Shown here piece after piece: positions 1-14,619 of a DNA stretch of 64,000 nucleotides. The position numbers and the translations under genes were made by a program. The notes under the pieces were generated by a model. The model had not been told where the DNA came from. It saw nothing but the letters and a program-made list of their open reading frames with translations, and ran no database searches. Source of the stretch: Sanderia malayensis (Eukaryota > Cnidaria > Scyphozoa > Semaeostomeae > Pelagiidae); the NCBI GenBank assembly GCA_013076295.1, contig RQOL01000366.1, positions 1 to 64,000 on the forward strand. The letters are read 5' to 3'. How positions within the stretch are numbered: position 1 is the first letter of the stretch; each line of letters begins with the position of its first letter.

Positions 1-1969
1 AAAACAAGCAAATGCATGTGTATTTTATTTAGTATTAGCTGTATTATCGTGGATTCATGTGCAATAAGTGTGCAGTAATGTTAATATCACTGCAAACAAA
101 CAAATGCATGATTTAATTTAGTTAGTTTCAGCTGTAATAACGTTGATTAATGTCCAATTAGTGTGCAGTAATGTTAATATCACTGAAAACAAGCCAATGC
201 ATGTGTATTTTACTTAGTTTGAGGTGTAACAACGTAGATTCAGGTGCAATTAGTGTGCAGTAAGGTTAATCTCACGGAAAACAAGCAAATGCATGTCGTT
301 CTTAGTTAGTTTCAGCTGTAATAACGTGGAATCGTGTGCAATTAGTGTGCAGTAAAGTTAATATCACTGAAAACAAGCAAATGCATGTGTATTTTACTTA
401 GCTTCAGTTGTAATAACGTGGAATCATGTGCAATTAGTGTGCAGTAATGTTAATATCACTGAAAACAAGCAAATGCATGTGTATTTTACTTAGTTCCAAC
501 TGTAATAACGTGGATTCAGGTGCTATCAGTGTGCAGTTATGTTAATATCACTGAAGACAAAAAGATGCATGTGTATTTTTTTTAGTTTCAGCTGTAACAA
601 CGTGGATTCATGTGCAATTAGTGTGCAGCAATGTTAATATCACTGCAAATAAGCAAATGCATGTGTATTTCATTAAATTTCAGCTGTAATAACGTGGAAT
701 CATGTGCAATAGGTGTGCAGTAATGTTAATCATTGCAAACAAAAAAATACATATTTAATTTAGTTATTTTTAGCTGTAGTAACGTACATTCATGTGCAGA
801 TAGTGTGCAGTAATGTTAGAATCACTGAAAAGAAGCAAATGCATGTTTGTTTTACTTAGTTTCAGCTGTAATAACCTGGATTCATGTGCAATAAGTGTGC
901 AGTAATGTTAATATCACTGCAAACAAACAAATGCATGTTTAATTTAGTTATTTTCAGCTGTATCAACGTGGATTCACGTGCAATTAGTGTGCAGCAATGT
1001 TAATATCACTGCAAAAACAAATGCATGTGTATTTTTTAAATTTCAGCTGTAATAACGTGGAATCATGTGCAATTAGTGTGCAGTAATGTTAATATCATTG
1101 CAAAAAGCAAATGCATTTATTTATTATTTAGCTGTAATAACGTAATTCATGTGCAATAGTGTGCAGTAATGTTAATATCATGCAAACAAACAAATGCATG
1201 TTTAATTTAGTTTTTTAGCTGTAGTAACGTATTCATGTGCAATAGTGTGCAGTAATGTTAATATCACTGCAAACACGCATGTGTTTTACTTAGTTTCAGC
1301 TGTAATAACGTGGATTCATGTGCAATTAAGTGTGCAGTAATGTTAATATCACTGCAAACAAACAAATGCATGTTTAATTTAGTTATCAGCTGTAACAACG
1401 TGGATTCATGTGCAATTAGTGTGCAGCAATGTTAATATCACTGCAAAAGCAAATGCATGTGTATTTCATTAATTAGTTTCAGCTGAATATGCGAATCATG
1501 TGCAATAGGTGGGCAGTAATGTTAATATCATGCAAACAAACAAATACATATTTAATTTAGTTATTTTTAGCTGTAGTAACGTAAATTCATGTGCAGATAG
1601 TGTGCAGTAATGTTAAAATCACTGAAAAGAAGCAAATGCATGTTTTTTTATTAGTTTCAGCTGTAATAACGTGGATTCATGTGCAATAAGTGTGCAGTAA
1701 TGTTAATATCACTGCAAACCGAAATGCCTGTCTTTCATACTTAGTATAAGGTGTAATAACGTGGATTCATGTGCAATTAATGTGTAGTAATGTTAATATC
1801 ACTGCAAACAAACAAATCCATGTGTATTTAAATTAGTTTCAGCTGTAACAACATGGATTCATGTACAATAGTGTGCAGTAATGTTAATGTCACAGAAAAC
1901 AAACAAATGCATGTGTAGTTTACTTAGTTCAGCTGTAATAACGTGGATTCATGTGCAATTAGTGTGCAG

Positions 1970-3020
1970 TAATGTTAATATCACTGCAAACAAACAAATG
2001 CATGTGTATTTTAGTTAGTTTCAGCTCTAATAACGTGGAATCGTGTGCAATTAGTGTGCAGTAAAGTTAATATCACTGAAAACAAGCAAATGCATGTGTA
2101 TTTTACCTAGCTTCAGCTGTAATAACGTGGAATCATGTGCAATAGGTGTGCAGTAATGTTAATATCATTGCAAACAAACAAGTACATATTTAATTTAGTT
2201 ATTTTTAGCTGTAGTAACGTACATTCATGTGCAGATAGTGTGCAGTAATGTTAAAATCACTGAAAAGAAGCAAATGCATGTTTGTTTTACTTAGTTTCAG
2301 CTGTAATAAGCTGGATTCATGTGCAATAAGTGTGGAGTAATGTTAATATCACTGCAAACAAACAAATGCATGTTTAATTTAGTTATTTTCAGCTGTATCA
2401 ACGTGGATTCATGTGCAATTAGTGTGCAGCAATGTTAATATCACTGCAAACAAATGCAAATGTGTATTTCATTAAATTTCAGCTGTAATAACGTGGAATC
2501 ATGTGCAATAGGTGTGCAGTAATGTTAATATCACTGCAAACAAACAAATGCATGTGTATTTTAGTTAGTTTCAGCTCTAATAACGTGGAATCGTGTGCAA
2601 TTAGTGTGCAGTAAAGTTAATATCACTGAAAACAAGCAAATGCATGTGTATTTTACCTAGCTTCAGCTGTAATAACGTGGAATCATGTGCAATAGGTGTG
2701 CAGTAATGTTAATATCATTGCAAACAAACAAATACATATTTAATTTAGTTATTTTTAGCTGTAGTAACGTACATTCATGTGCAGATAGTGTGCAGTAATG
2801 TTAAAATCACTGAAAAGAAGCAAATGCATGTTTGTTTTACTTAGTTTAGCTGTAATAACCTGGATTCATGTGCAATAAGTGTGGAGTAATGTTAATATCA
2901 CTGCAAACAAACAAATGCATGTTTAATTTAGTTATTTTCAGCTGTATCAACGTGGATTCATGTGCAATTAGTGTGCAGCAATGTTAATATCACTGCAAAT
3001 AAGCAAATGCATGTGTATTT
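1970..3020 (+). repeat. 550-bp (6-monomer) tandem duplication within the satellite
   Basis: A six-unit block is followed directly by a near-identical copy. The variant TCAGCTCTAA starts at 2021 and again at 2571, and the block-specific AATATCATTG at 2161 and 2711, both 550 bp apart. Both copies share the same succession of variant monomers (CTCTAATAACG type, ACATATTTAATTTAG type, GAAAAGAAGC type). The high similarity of the copies suggests a recent local duplication, for example by unequal crossing over. Confidence 0.8.
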
Positions 3021-5139
3021 CATTAAATTTCAGCTGTAATAACGTGGAATCATGTGCAATAGGTGTGCAGTAATGTTAATATCATTGCAAACAAACAAAT
3101 ACATATTTAATTTAGTTATTTTTAGCTGTAGTAACGTAAATTCATGTGCAGATAGTGTGCAGTAATGTTAAAATCACTGAAAAGAAGCAAATGCATGTTT
3201 GTTTTACTTAGTTCAGCTGTAATAACGTGGATTCATGTGCAATAAGTGGTGCAGTAATGTTAATATCACTGCAAACAAACAAATGCATGTTTAATTTAGT
3301 TATTTTCAGCTGTATCAACGTGGATTCATGTACAATTATTGTGCAGTAATGTTAATATCACTGCAAAAAAGCAAATGCATGTGTATTTTATTCGGTTTCA
3401 GCTGTAATAACGTGGATTCATTTGCAATTAGTGTGCAGTATTGTTAATATCACTGAAAACAAGTACATGCAGATGTATTTTACTTAGTTCCAACTGTAAT
3501 AACGTAGATTCATGTGGAACTAGTTTTTCAGTAATGTTAATATTACTGCGAGCAAGCAAGCGCATGTGTATTTTATTAAAATTTCAGCTGTAACAACATG
3601 GATTCACGTGCAATTAGGGTGGAGTAATGTTAATATCACTAAAAAGAAGCAAATGCATGTGTATTTTACTTAGTTTCAGCTGTAATAACCTGCATTCATG
3701 TGCAATAAGTGTGGAGTAATGTTAATATCACTGCAAACAAACAAATGCATGTTTAATTTTGTTATTTTCAGCTGTAATAACGTGGATTCATGTGCAATTA
3801 GTGTGCAGTGATGTTAATATCACTGCAAACAAACAAATGCATGTGTAATTTAGTTAGTTTCAGCTCTAATAACGTGAAATCGTGTGCAATTAGTGTGCAG
3901 TAAAGTTAATATCACTGAAAAGAAGCAAATGCATGTGTATTTTACTTAGCTTCAGCTGTAATAACGTGGAATCATGTGCAATTAGTGTGCAGTAATGTTA
4001 ATCTCACGGAAAACAAGCAAATGCATGTCGTTCTTAGTTAGTTTCAGCTGTAATTACGTGGATTCATGTGCAATTAGTGTGCAGTAATGTTAATATCACT
4101 GCAAAAAAGCAAATGCATGTGTATTTTATTCGGTTTCAGCTGTAATAACGTGGATTCATTTGCAATTAGTGTGCAGTATTGTTAATATCACTGAAAACAA
4201 GTACATGCAGATGTATTTTACTTAGTTCCAACGGTAATAACGTAGATTCATGTGGAACTAGTTTTTCAGTAATGTTAATATTACTGCACGCAAGCAAGCG
4301 CATGTGTATTTTATTAAAATTTCAGCTGTAACAACGGATTCACGTGCAATTAGGGTGAGTAATATTAATATCACTAAAAAGAAGCAAATGCATGTGTATT
4401 TTACTTAGTTTCAGTTGTAATAGCCTGGATTCATGTGCAATAAGTGTGAGTAATCACTGCAAACAAACAAATGCATGTTTAATTTAGTTATTTTCAGCTG
4501 TATCAACGTGGATTCATGTGCAATTAGTGTGCAGCAATGTTAATATCACTGCAAATAAGCAAATGCATGTGTATTTCATTAAATTTCAGCTGTAATAACG
4601 TGGAATCATGTGCAATAGGTGTGCAGTAATGTTAATATCATTGCAAACAAACAAATACATATTTAATTTAGTTATTTTTAGCTGTAGTAACGTAACATGT
4701 CAGATAGTGTGCAGTAATGTTAAAATCACTGAAAAGAAGCAAGTGCATGTTTGTTTTACTTAGTTCAGCTGTAATAACGTGGATTCATGTGCAATAAGTG
4801 TGCAGTAATGTTAATATCACTGCAAACAAACAAATGCATGTTTAATTTAGTTATTTTCAGCTGTATCAACGTGGATTCATGTACAATTATTGTGCAGTAA
4901 TGTTAATATCACTGCAAAAAGCAAATGCATGTGTATTTTATTCGGTTTCAGCTGTAATAACGTGGATTCATTTGCAATTAGTGTGCAGTATTGTTAATAT
5001 CACTGAAAAAAGTACATGCAGATGTATTTTACTTAGTTCTAACTGTAATAACGTAGATTCATGTGGAACTAGTTTTTCAGTAATGTTAATATTACTGCAA
5101 GCAAGCAAGCGCATGTGTATTTTATTAAAATTTCAGCTG

Positions 5140-5480
5140 TAACAACGTGGATTCACGTGCAATTAGGGTGGAGTAATGTTAATATCACTAAAAAGAAGCA
5201 AATGCATGTGTATTTTACTTAGTTTCAGCTGTAATAGCGTTCATTCATGTCCAATCAGTGTTGTGTAATGTTAATATCAATGAAAACAAGCAAATGCATG
5301 TGTATTTTACTTGGTTTCAGCTGTAACAACGTGGATTCATGCGCAATTAGTGCTTAGCATTGTTAATATTAATTAAAAAAAGCAAATGCATGTAAATTTT
5401 AGTTAGTGTCAGCCGTAACAACATGGATTCATGTACAATAAGTGTGCAGTAATGTCAATGTCACTGAAAACAAACAAATG
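5140..5480 (+). repeat. Satellite segment that is the paralogous empty site of the LINE
   Basis: This stretch contains an unusual monomer series (GCGTTCATTCATGTCCAATC, then a TGTTGTGTAATG unit, then GCGCAATTAGTG and a TTAATATTAATTAAAAAAAG unit). The same series flanks the LINE: its left part ends at about 33493 and its right part resumes at about 38151. Here the sequence runs without interruption through TGTATTTTACTT at 5301-5312, so this is a copy of the target site without the insertion. Confidence 0.85.
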
Positions 5481-8198
5481 CATGTGTAATTTACTTAGTT
5501 TCAGCTGCAACAACGTGGATTCATGTGCAATTGGTGTGCAGTCATGTTAATATCACTGCAAACAAACAAATGCATGTGTAATTTAGTTAGTTTCAGCTGT
5601 AATAACGTGGATTCATGTGCAATTAGTGTGCAGTGATGTTAATATCACTGCAAACAAACAAATGCATGTGTAATTTAGTTATTTTCAGCTCTAATAACGT
5701 GGAATCGTGTGCAATTAGTGTGCAGTAAAGTTAATATCACTGAAAACAAGCAAATGCATGTGTATTTTACTTAGCTTCAGCTGTAATAACGTGGAATCAT
5801 GTGCAATTAGTGTGCAGTAATGTTAATCTCACGGAAAACAAGCAAATGCATGTCGTTCTTAGTTAGTTTCAGCTCTAATAACGTGGAATCGTGTGCAACT
5901 AGTGTGCAGTAACGTTAATATCACTGAAAACATGCAAATGCATGTGTATTTTACTTAGCTTCAGCTGTAATAACGTGGAATCATGTGCAATTAGTGTGCA
6001 GTAATGTTAATATCACTGAAAACAAGCAAATGCATGTGTATTTTACTTAGTTCCAACTGTAATAACGTAGATTCATGTTCAAATAGTGTGCAGTAATGTT
6101 AAAATCACTGAAACGAAGCAAATTCATGCAAGTTTTACTTAGTTTCAGCGGTAATAACGTGGATTCCTGTGCAATGAGTGTGCAGTAATTTAATATCACT
6201 GCAAACAAACAAATGCATGTTTAATTTAATTAGTTTCAGCTGTAATAACGTTGATTCATGTCCAATTAGTGTGCAGTAATGTTAATATCACTGAAAACAA
6301 GGAAATGCATGTGTATTTCACTTAGTTTGAGGTGTAACAACGTGGATTCATGTGCCATTACTGTGCAGTAATGTGAATATCACTGAAAACATGCAAATGC
6401 ATGTGTATTTTACTTACTTTCAACTGTAATAAAGTGGACTCATGTGCCATTAGTGTGCAGTAGTGTTAATATCACTGAAAACACGCAAATCCATGTGTAG
6501 TTTACTTAGTTTCAGCTGTAATAAAGTGGACTCAGGTGCTATCAGTGTGCAGTTATGTTAATATCACTGAAGACAAGCAGATGCATGTGTATTTTTTTTA
6601 GTTTCAGCTGTAACAATGTGGATTCATGTACAATTATTGTGCAGTAATGTTAATATCACTGCAAAAAAGCAAATGCATGTGTATTTTTTTTAGTTTCAGC
6701 TGTAACAACGTGGATTCATGTGCAATTAGTGTGCAGCAATGTTAATATCACTGCAAATAAGCAAATGCATGTGTATTTCATTAAATTTCAGCTGTAATAA
6801 CGTGGAATCATGTGCAATAGGTGTGCAGTAATGTTATTATCATTGCAAACAAACAAATACATATTTAATTTAGTTATTTTTAGCTGTAGTAACGTAGATT
6901 CATGTGCAGATAGTGTGCAGAAATGTTAAAATCACTGAAAAGAAGCAAATGCATGTTTGTTTTACTTAGTTTCAGCTGTAATAACGTGGATTCATGTGCA
7001 ATAAGTGTGCAGTAATGTTAATATCACTGCAAACAAACAAATGCATGTTTAATTTAGTTATTTTCAGCTGTAATAACGTGGATTCATGTGCAATTAGTGT
7101 ACAGTAATGTTAATCTCACTGAAGACAAGCTAATGCATGTGTATTTTATTTGGTTTGAGCTGTAATAACGTAGATTCATGTGCAATTAGTGTGCAGTAAT
7201 GATAATATCATTGAAAACAAGCAAATGCATGTGTATTTTATTTAGTATTAGCTGTATTAACGTGGATTCATGTGCAATAAGTGTGCAGTAATGTTAATAT
7301 CACTGCAAACAAACAAATGCATGTTTAATTTAATTAGTTCCAGCTGTAATAACGTTGATTCATGTCCAATTAGTGTACAGTAATGTTAATATCACCGAAA
7401 ACAAACAAATGCATGTGTATTTTACTTCGTTTTAGCTGTAACAACGTGGATTCATGTGCAATTAGGATTTAACATTGTTAATATTAATTAAAACAAGCAC
7501 ATGCATGTGTATTTTATTTAATTGCATCTATAATAACGTGGATTCATGTGCAATTAGCGTGCAGTAGTGTTAATATCACTGAAAACACGCAAATGCCTGT
7601 CTTTCATAGTTAGTTTAAGCTGTAATAACGTGGATTCATGTGCAATTAATGTGTAGTAATGTTAATATCACTGCAAACAAACAAATCCATGTGTATTTTA
7701 ATTAGTTTCAGCTGTAACAACATGGATTCATGTGCAATAAGTGTGCAGTAATGTTAATGTCCCTGAAAACAAACAAATGCATGTGTATTTTAATTAGTTT
7801 CAGCTGTAATAACGTTGATTCATGTCCAATTAGTGTGCAATAATGTTAATATCACTGAAAGCAAGCAAATACATGTGTATTTTACTTAGCTTCAGCTGTA
7901 ATAACGTGGAATCATGTGCAATTAGTGTGCAGTAATGTTATTATCACTGAAAACAAGCAAATGATGTGTCTTTTACTTAGTTCCAACTGTGTTAACGTAG
8001 ATTCATGTGTAAATAGTGTGCAGTAATGTTAAAATCACTGAAAAGAAGCAAATGCATGTGTGCTTTACTTAGTTTCAGCTGTAATAACGTGGATTCATGT
8101 GCAATTAGTGTGCAGTAATGTTAATGTCACCGAAAAAACAAACAATGCATGTGTATTTTACATCGTTTTAGCTGTAACAACGTGGATTCATGTGCAAT

Positions 8199-11100
8199 TA
8201 GGGTTTAACATTGTTAATAATAATTAAAACAAGCACATGCATGTGTATTTTATTTAATTGCATCTGTAATAACGTGGATTCATGTACAATTAGCGTGCAG
8301 TAGTGTTAATATCACTGAAAACACCCAAATGCCTGTCTTTCATACTTAGTTTAAGCTGTAATAACGTGGATTCATGTGCAATTAATGTGTAGTAATGTTA
8401 ATATCACTGCAAACAAACAAATCCATGTGTATTTTAATTAGTTTCAGCTGTAACAACATAGATTCATGTACAATAAGTGTGCAGTAATGTTAATGTCACA
8501 GAAAACAAACAAATGCATGTGTAGTTTACTTAGTTTCAGCTGTATTAACGTGGATTCATGTGCAATTAGTGTGCAGTAATGTTAATATCACTGCAAACAA
8601 ACAAACGCATGTGTATTTTAGTTAGTTTCAGCTCTAATAACGTGGAATCGTGTGCAATTAGTGTGCAGTAAAGTTAATATCACTGAAAACAAGCAAATGC
8701 ATGTGTATTTTACTTAGCTTCAGCTGTAATAACGTGGAATCATGTGCAATTAGTGTGCAGTAATGTTAATATCACTGAAAACAAGCAAATGCATGTGTAT
8801 TTTACTTAGTTCCAACTGTAATAACGTGGATTCAGGTGCTATCAGTGTGCAGTTATGTTAATATCACTGAAGACAAGAAGATGCATGTGTATTTTTTTTA
8901 GTTTCAGCTGTAACAACGTGGATTCATGTGCAATTAGTGTGCAGCAATGTTAATATCACTGCAAATAAGCAAATGCATGTGTATTTCATTAAATTTCAGC
9001 TGTAATAACGTGGAATCATGTGCAATAGGTGTGCAGTAATGTTAATATCATTGCAAACAAACAATACATATTTAATTTAGTTATTTTGAGCTGTAGTAAC
9101 GTAACATGTGCAGATAGTGTGCAGTAATGTTAAAATCACTGAAAAGAAGCAAATGCATGTTTGTTTTACTTAGTTTCAGCAGTAATAACGTGGATTCATG
9201 TGCAATAAGTGTGCAGTAATGTTAATATCACTGCAAACACGCAAATGCCTGTCTTTCATACTTAGTATAAGCTGTAATAACGTGGATTCATGTGCAATTA
9301 ATGTGTAGTAATGTTAATATCACTGCAAACAAACAAATCCATGTGTATTTTAATTAGTATCAGCTGTAACAACATGGATTCATGTACAATAAGTGTGCAG
9401 TAATGTTAATGTCACAGAAAACAAACAAATGCATGTGTAGTTTACTTAGTTTCAGCTGTAATAACGTGGATTCATGTGCAATTAGTGTGCAGTAATGTTA
9501 ATATCACTGCAAACAAACAAATGCATGTGTATTTTAGTTAGTTTCAGCTCTAATAACGCGGAATCGTGTGCAATTAGTGTGCAGTAAAGTTAATATCACT
9601 GAAAACAAGCAAATGCATGTGTATTTTACTTAGCTTCAGCTGTAATAATGTGGAATCATGTGCAATTAGTGTGCAGTAATTATCACTGAAAACAAGCAAA
9701 TGCATGTGTATTTTTTTTAGTTTCAGCTGTAACAACGTGGATTCATGTGCAATTAGTGTGCAGCAATGTTAATATCACTGCAAATAAGCAAATGCATGTG
9801 TATTTCATTAAATTTCAGCTGTAATAACGTGGAATCATGTGCAATAGGTGTGCAGTAATGTCAATGTCACTGAAAACAAACAAATGCATGTGTAATTTAC
9901 TTAGTTTCAGCTGCAACAACGTGGATTGATGTGCAATTAGTGTGCAGTAATGTTAAGATAACTGAAAACAAGTAAATACATTTGTATTTTACTTAGTTTC
10001 AACTGTAAAAACGTAGGATCAGGTGCAATTAGTGTGCAGTAATGTTAATCTCACGGAAACAAGCAAATGCATGTCGTTCTTAGTTAGTTTCAGCTGTAAT
10101 AACGTGGATTCATGTGCAATTAGTGTGCAGTGATGTTAATATCACTGCAAACAAACAAATGCATGTGTAATTTAGTTAGTTTCAGCTCTGATAACGTGGA
10201 ATCGTGTGCAATTAGTGTGCAGCAAAGTTAATATCACTGAAAACAAGCAAATGCATGTGTATTTTACTTAGCTTCAGCTGTAATAACGTGGAATCATGTG
10301 CAATTAGTGTGCAGTAATGTTAATCTCACGGAAAACAAGCAAATGCATGTCGTTCTTAGTTAGTTTCAGCTGTAATAACGTGGATTCATGTGCAATTAGT
10401 GTGCAGTGATGTTAATATCACTGCAAACAAACAAATGCATGTGTAATTTAGTTAGTTTCAGCTCTAATAACGTGGAATCGTGTGCCATTAGTGTGCAGTA
10501 GTGTTCATATCACTGAAAACACGCAAATGCTTGTGCAGTTTACTTAGTTTCAGCTGTAATAAAGTGGATTCAGGAGCTATCAGTGTGCAGTTATGTTAAT
10601 ATCACTGAAGACAAGCAGATGCATGTGTATTTTTTTTTAGTTTCAGCTGTAACAACGTGGATTCATGTGCAATTAGTGTGCAGCAATGTTAATATCACTG
10701 CAAATAAGCAAATGCATGTGTATTTCATTAAATTTCAGCTGTAATAACGTGGAATCATGTGCAATAGGTGTGCAGTAATGTTAATATCATTGCAAACAAA
10801 CAAATACATATTTAATTTAGTTATTTTTAGCTGTAGTAACGTAGATTCATGTGCAGATAGTGTGCAGAAATGTTAAAATCACTGAAAAGAAACAAATGCA
10901 TGTTTGTTTTACTTAGTTTCAGCTGTAATAACGTGGATTCATGTGCAATAAGTGTGCAGTAATGTTAATATCACTGCAAACAAACAAATTCATGTTTAAT
11001 TTAGTTATTTTCAGCTGTATCAACGTGGATTCATGTACAATTATTGTGCAGTAATGTTAATATCACTGCAAAAAAGCAAATGCATGTGTATTTTATTCGG

Positions 11101-13300
11101 TTTCAGCTGTAATAACGTGGATTCATTTGCAATTAGTGTGCAGTATTGTTAATATCATTGCAAACAAACAAATGCATGCGTAATTTACTTAGTTTCAGCT
11201 GTAACAACGTGGATTCATGTGCAATAAGTGTGCAGTAATGTTAATATCACTGCAAACAAACAAATGCATGTTTAATTTAATTAGTTCCAGCTGTAATAAC
11301 GTTGATTCATGTCCAATTAGTGTACAGTAATGTTAATATCACCGAAAACAAACAAATGCATGTGTATTTTACTTCGTTTTAGCTGTAACAACGTGGATTC
11401 ATGTGCAATTAGGGTTTAACGTTGTTAATATTAATTAAAACAAGCACATACATGTGTATTTTATTTAATTGCATCTATAATAACGTGGATTCATGTGCAA
11501 TTAGCGTGCAGTAGTGTTAATATCACTGAAAACACGCAAATGCCTGTCTTTCATACTTAGTTTAAGCTGTAATAACGTGGATTCATGTGCAATTAATGTG
11601 TAGTAATGTTAATATCACTGCAAACAAACAAATCCATGTGTATTTTAATTAGTTTCAGCTGTAACAACATAGATTCATGTACAATAAGTGTGCAGTAATG
11701 TTAATGTCACAGAAAACAAACAAATGCATGTGTAGTTTACTTAGTTTCAGCTGTATTAACGTGGATTCATGTGCAATTAGTGTGCAGTAATGTTAATATC
11801 ACTGCAAACAAACAAACGCATGTGTATTTTAGTTAGTTTCAGCTCTAATAACGTGGAATCGTGTGCAATTAGTGTGCAGTAAAGTTAATATCACTGAAAA
11901 CAAGCAAATGCATGTGTATTTTACTTAGCTTCAGCTGTAATAACGTGGAATCATGTGCAATTAGTGTGCAGTAATGTTAATATCACTGAAAACAAGCAAA
12001 TGCATGTGTATTTTACTTAGTTCCAACTGTAATAACGTGGATTCAGGTGCTATCAGTGTGCAGTTATGTTAATATCACTGAAGACAAGAAGATGCATGTG
12101 TATTTTTTTTAGTTTCAGCTGTAACAACGTGGATTCATGTGCAATTAGTGTGCAGCAATGTTAATATCACTGCAAATAAGCAAATGCATGTGTATTTCAT
12201 CAAAATTTCAGCTGTAATAACGTGGAATCATGTGCAATAGGTGTGTAGTAATGTTAATATTATTGCAAACAAACAAATACATATTTAATTTAGTTATTTT
12301 TAGCTGTAGTAACGTACATTCATGTGCAGATAGTGTGCAGTAATGTTAAAATCACTGAAAAGAAGCAAATGCATGTTTGTTTTACTTAGTTTCAGCTGTA
12401 ATAACCTGGATTCATGTGCAATAAGTGTGCAGTAATGTTAATATCACTGCAAACAAACAAATGCATGTTTAATTTAGTTATTTTCAGCTGTATCAACGTG
12501 GATTCACGTGCAAGTAGTGTGCAGCAATGTTAATATCACTGCAAATAAGCAAATGCATGTGTATTTCATTAAATTTCAGCTGTAATAACGTGGAATCATG
12601 TGCAATAGGTGTGCAGTAATGTTAATATCATTGCAAACAAACAAATACATATTTAATTTAGTTATTTTGAGCTGTAGTAACGTAAATTCATGTGCAGATA
12701 GTGTGCAGTAATGTTAAAATCACTGAAAAGAAGCAAATGCATGTTTGTTTTACTTAGTTTCAGCAGTAATAACGTGGATTCATGTGCAATAAGTGTGCAG
12801 TAATGTTAATATCACTGCAAACACGCAAATGCCTGTCTTTCATACTTAGTATAAGCTGTAATAACGTGGATTCATGTGCAATTAATGTGTAGTAATGTTA
12901 ATATCACTGCAAACAAACAAATCCATGTGTATTTTAATTAGTATCAGCTGTAACAACATGGATTCATGTACAATAAGTGTGCAGTAATGTTAATGTCACA
13001 GAAAACAAACAAATGCATGTGTAGTTTACTTAGTTTCAGCTGTAATAACGTGGATTCATGTGCAATTAGTGTGCAGTAATGTTAATATCACTGCAAACAA
13101 ACAAATGCATGTGTATTTTAGTTATTTTCAGCTCTAATAACGCGGAATCGTGTGCAATTAGTGTGCAGTAAAGTTAATATCACTGAAAACAAGCAAAAGC
13201 ATGTGTATTTTACTTAGCTTCAGCTGTAATAATGTGGAATCATGTGCAATTAGTGTGCAGTAATTTTAATATCACTGAAAACAAGCAAATGCATGTGTAT
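8199..13300 (+). repeat. Higher-order duplication, offset 3.2-3.6 kb
   Basis: The block at about 8.2-9.7 kb recurs at about 11.4-13.3 kb. The diagnostic TGTAGTTTAC followed by a TGTATTAACG variant starts at 8520 and 11731 (offset 3,211, about 35 monomers). Further right, the unit with GCCTGTCTTTCATACTTAG lies near 9240 and 12830 (offset about 3,584). The right-hand copy has therefore gained about four monomers (about 370 bp) near 12.2-12.6 kb. The two copies stop matching after about 9.7 and 13.3 kb. Confidence 0.7.
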
Positions 13301-14619
13301 TTTACTTAGTTCCAACTGTAATAACGTGGATTCAGGTGCTATCAGTGTGCAGTTATGTTAATATCACTGAAGACAAGAAGATGCCTGTGTTTTTTTTTTA
13401 GTTTCAGCTGTAACAACGTGGATTCATGTGCAATTAGTGTGCAGCAATGTTAATATCACTGCAAATAAGCAAATGCATGTGTATTTCATTAAATTTCAGC
13501 TGTAATAACGTGGAATCATGTGCAATAGGTGTGCAGTAATGTTAATATCATTGCAAACAAACAAATACATATTTAATTTAGTTATTTTTAGCTGTAGTAA
13601 CGTAGATTCATGTGCAGATAGTGTGCAATAATGTTAAAATCACTGAAAAGAAGCAAATGCATGTTTGTTTTACTTAGTTTCAGCTGTAACAACGTGGATT
13701 CATGTGAAATTGGTGTGCAGCAATGTTAATATCACTGAAAACAAGCTAATGCATGTGTATTTTATTCGGTTTCAGCTGTAATAACGTGGATTCATGAGCA
13801 ATAAGTGTTCAGCATTGTTAATATTAATTAAAAAAAGCAAATGCATGTAAATTTTAGTTAGTTTCAGCTGTAACAACATGGATTCATGTACAATAAGTGT
13901 GCAGTAATGTCAATGTCACTGAAAACAAACAAATGCATGTGTAATTTACTTAGTTTCAGCTGCAATAACGTGGATTGATGTGAAATTAGTGTGCAGTAAT
14001 GTTAAGATAACTGAAACACGCAAAATGCCGTCTGTCATACTTAGTTTAAGCTGTATAACGTGATTCATGTGCAATTAATGTTTAGTGATGTTAATATCAC
14101 TGCAAACAAACAAATCCATGTGTATTTTAATTAGTTTCAGCTGTAACAACATGGATTCATGTGCAATAAGTGTGCAGTAACGTTAATGTCACTGAAAACA
14201 AACAAATGCATGTGTATTTTACTTAGTTTCAGCTGTAATAACGTGGATTGATGTGAAATTAGTGTGCAGTAATGTTAAGATAACTGAAAACAAGTAAATG
14301 CATATGTATTTTACTTAGTTTCAACTGTAAAAACGTAGATTCAGGTGCCATTAGTGTGCAGTAGTGTTAATATCACTGAAAACAGGCAAATGCATGTGTA
14401 GTTTACTTAGTTTCAGCTGTAATAAAGTGGACTCATGTGCAATTAGTGTGCAGTAATGTTAATATCACTGCAAACAAACTTATGCATGTGTAGTTTACTT
14501 AGTTTCAGCTGTAATAACGTGGATTCAGGTGCTATCAGTGTGCAGTTATGTTAATATCACTGAAGACAAGCAGATGCATGTGTATTTTTTTTAGTTTCAG
14601 CTGTAACAACGTGGATTCA

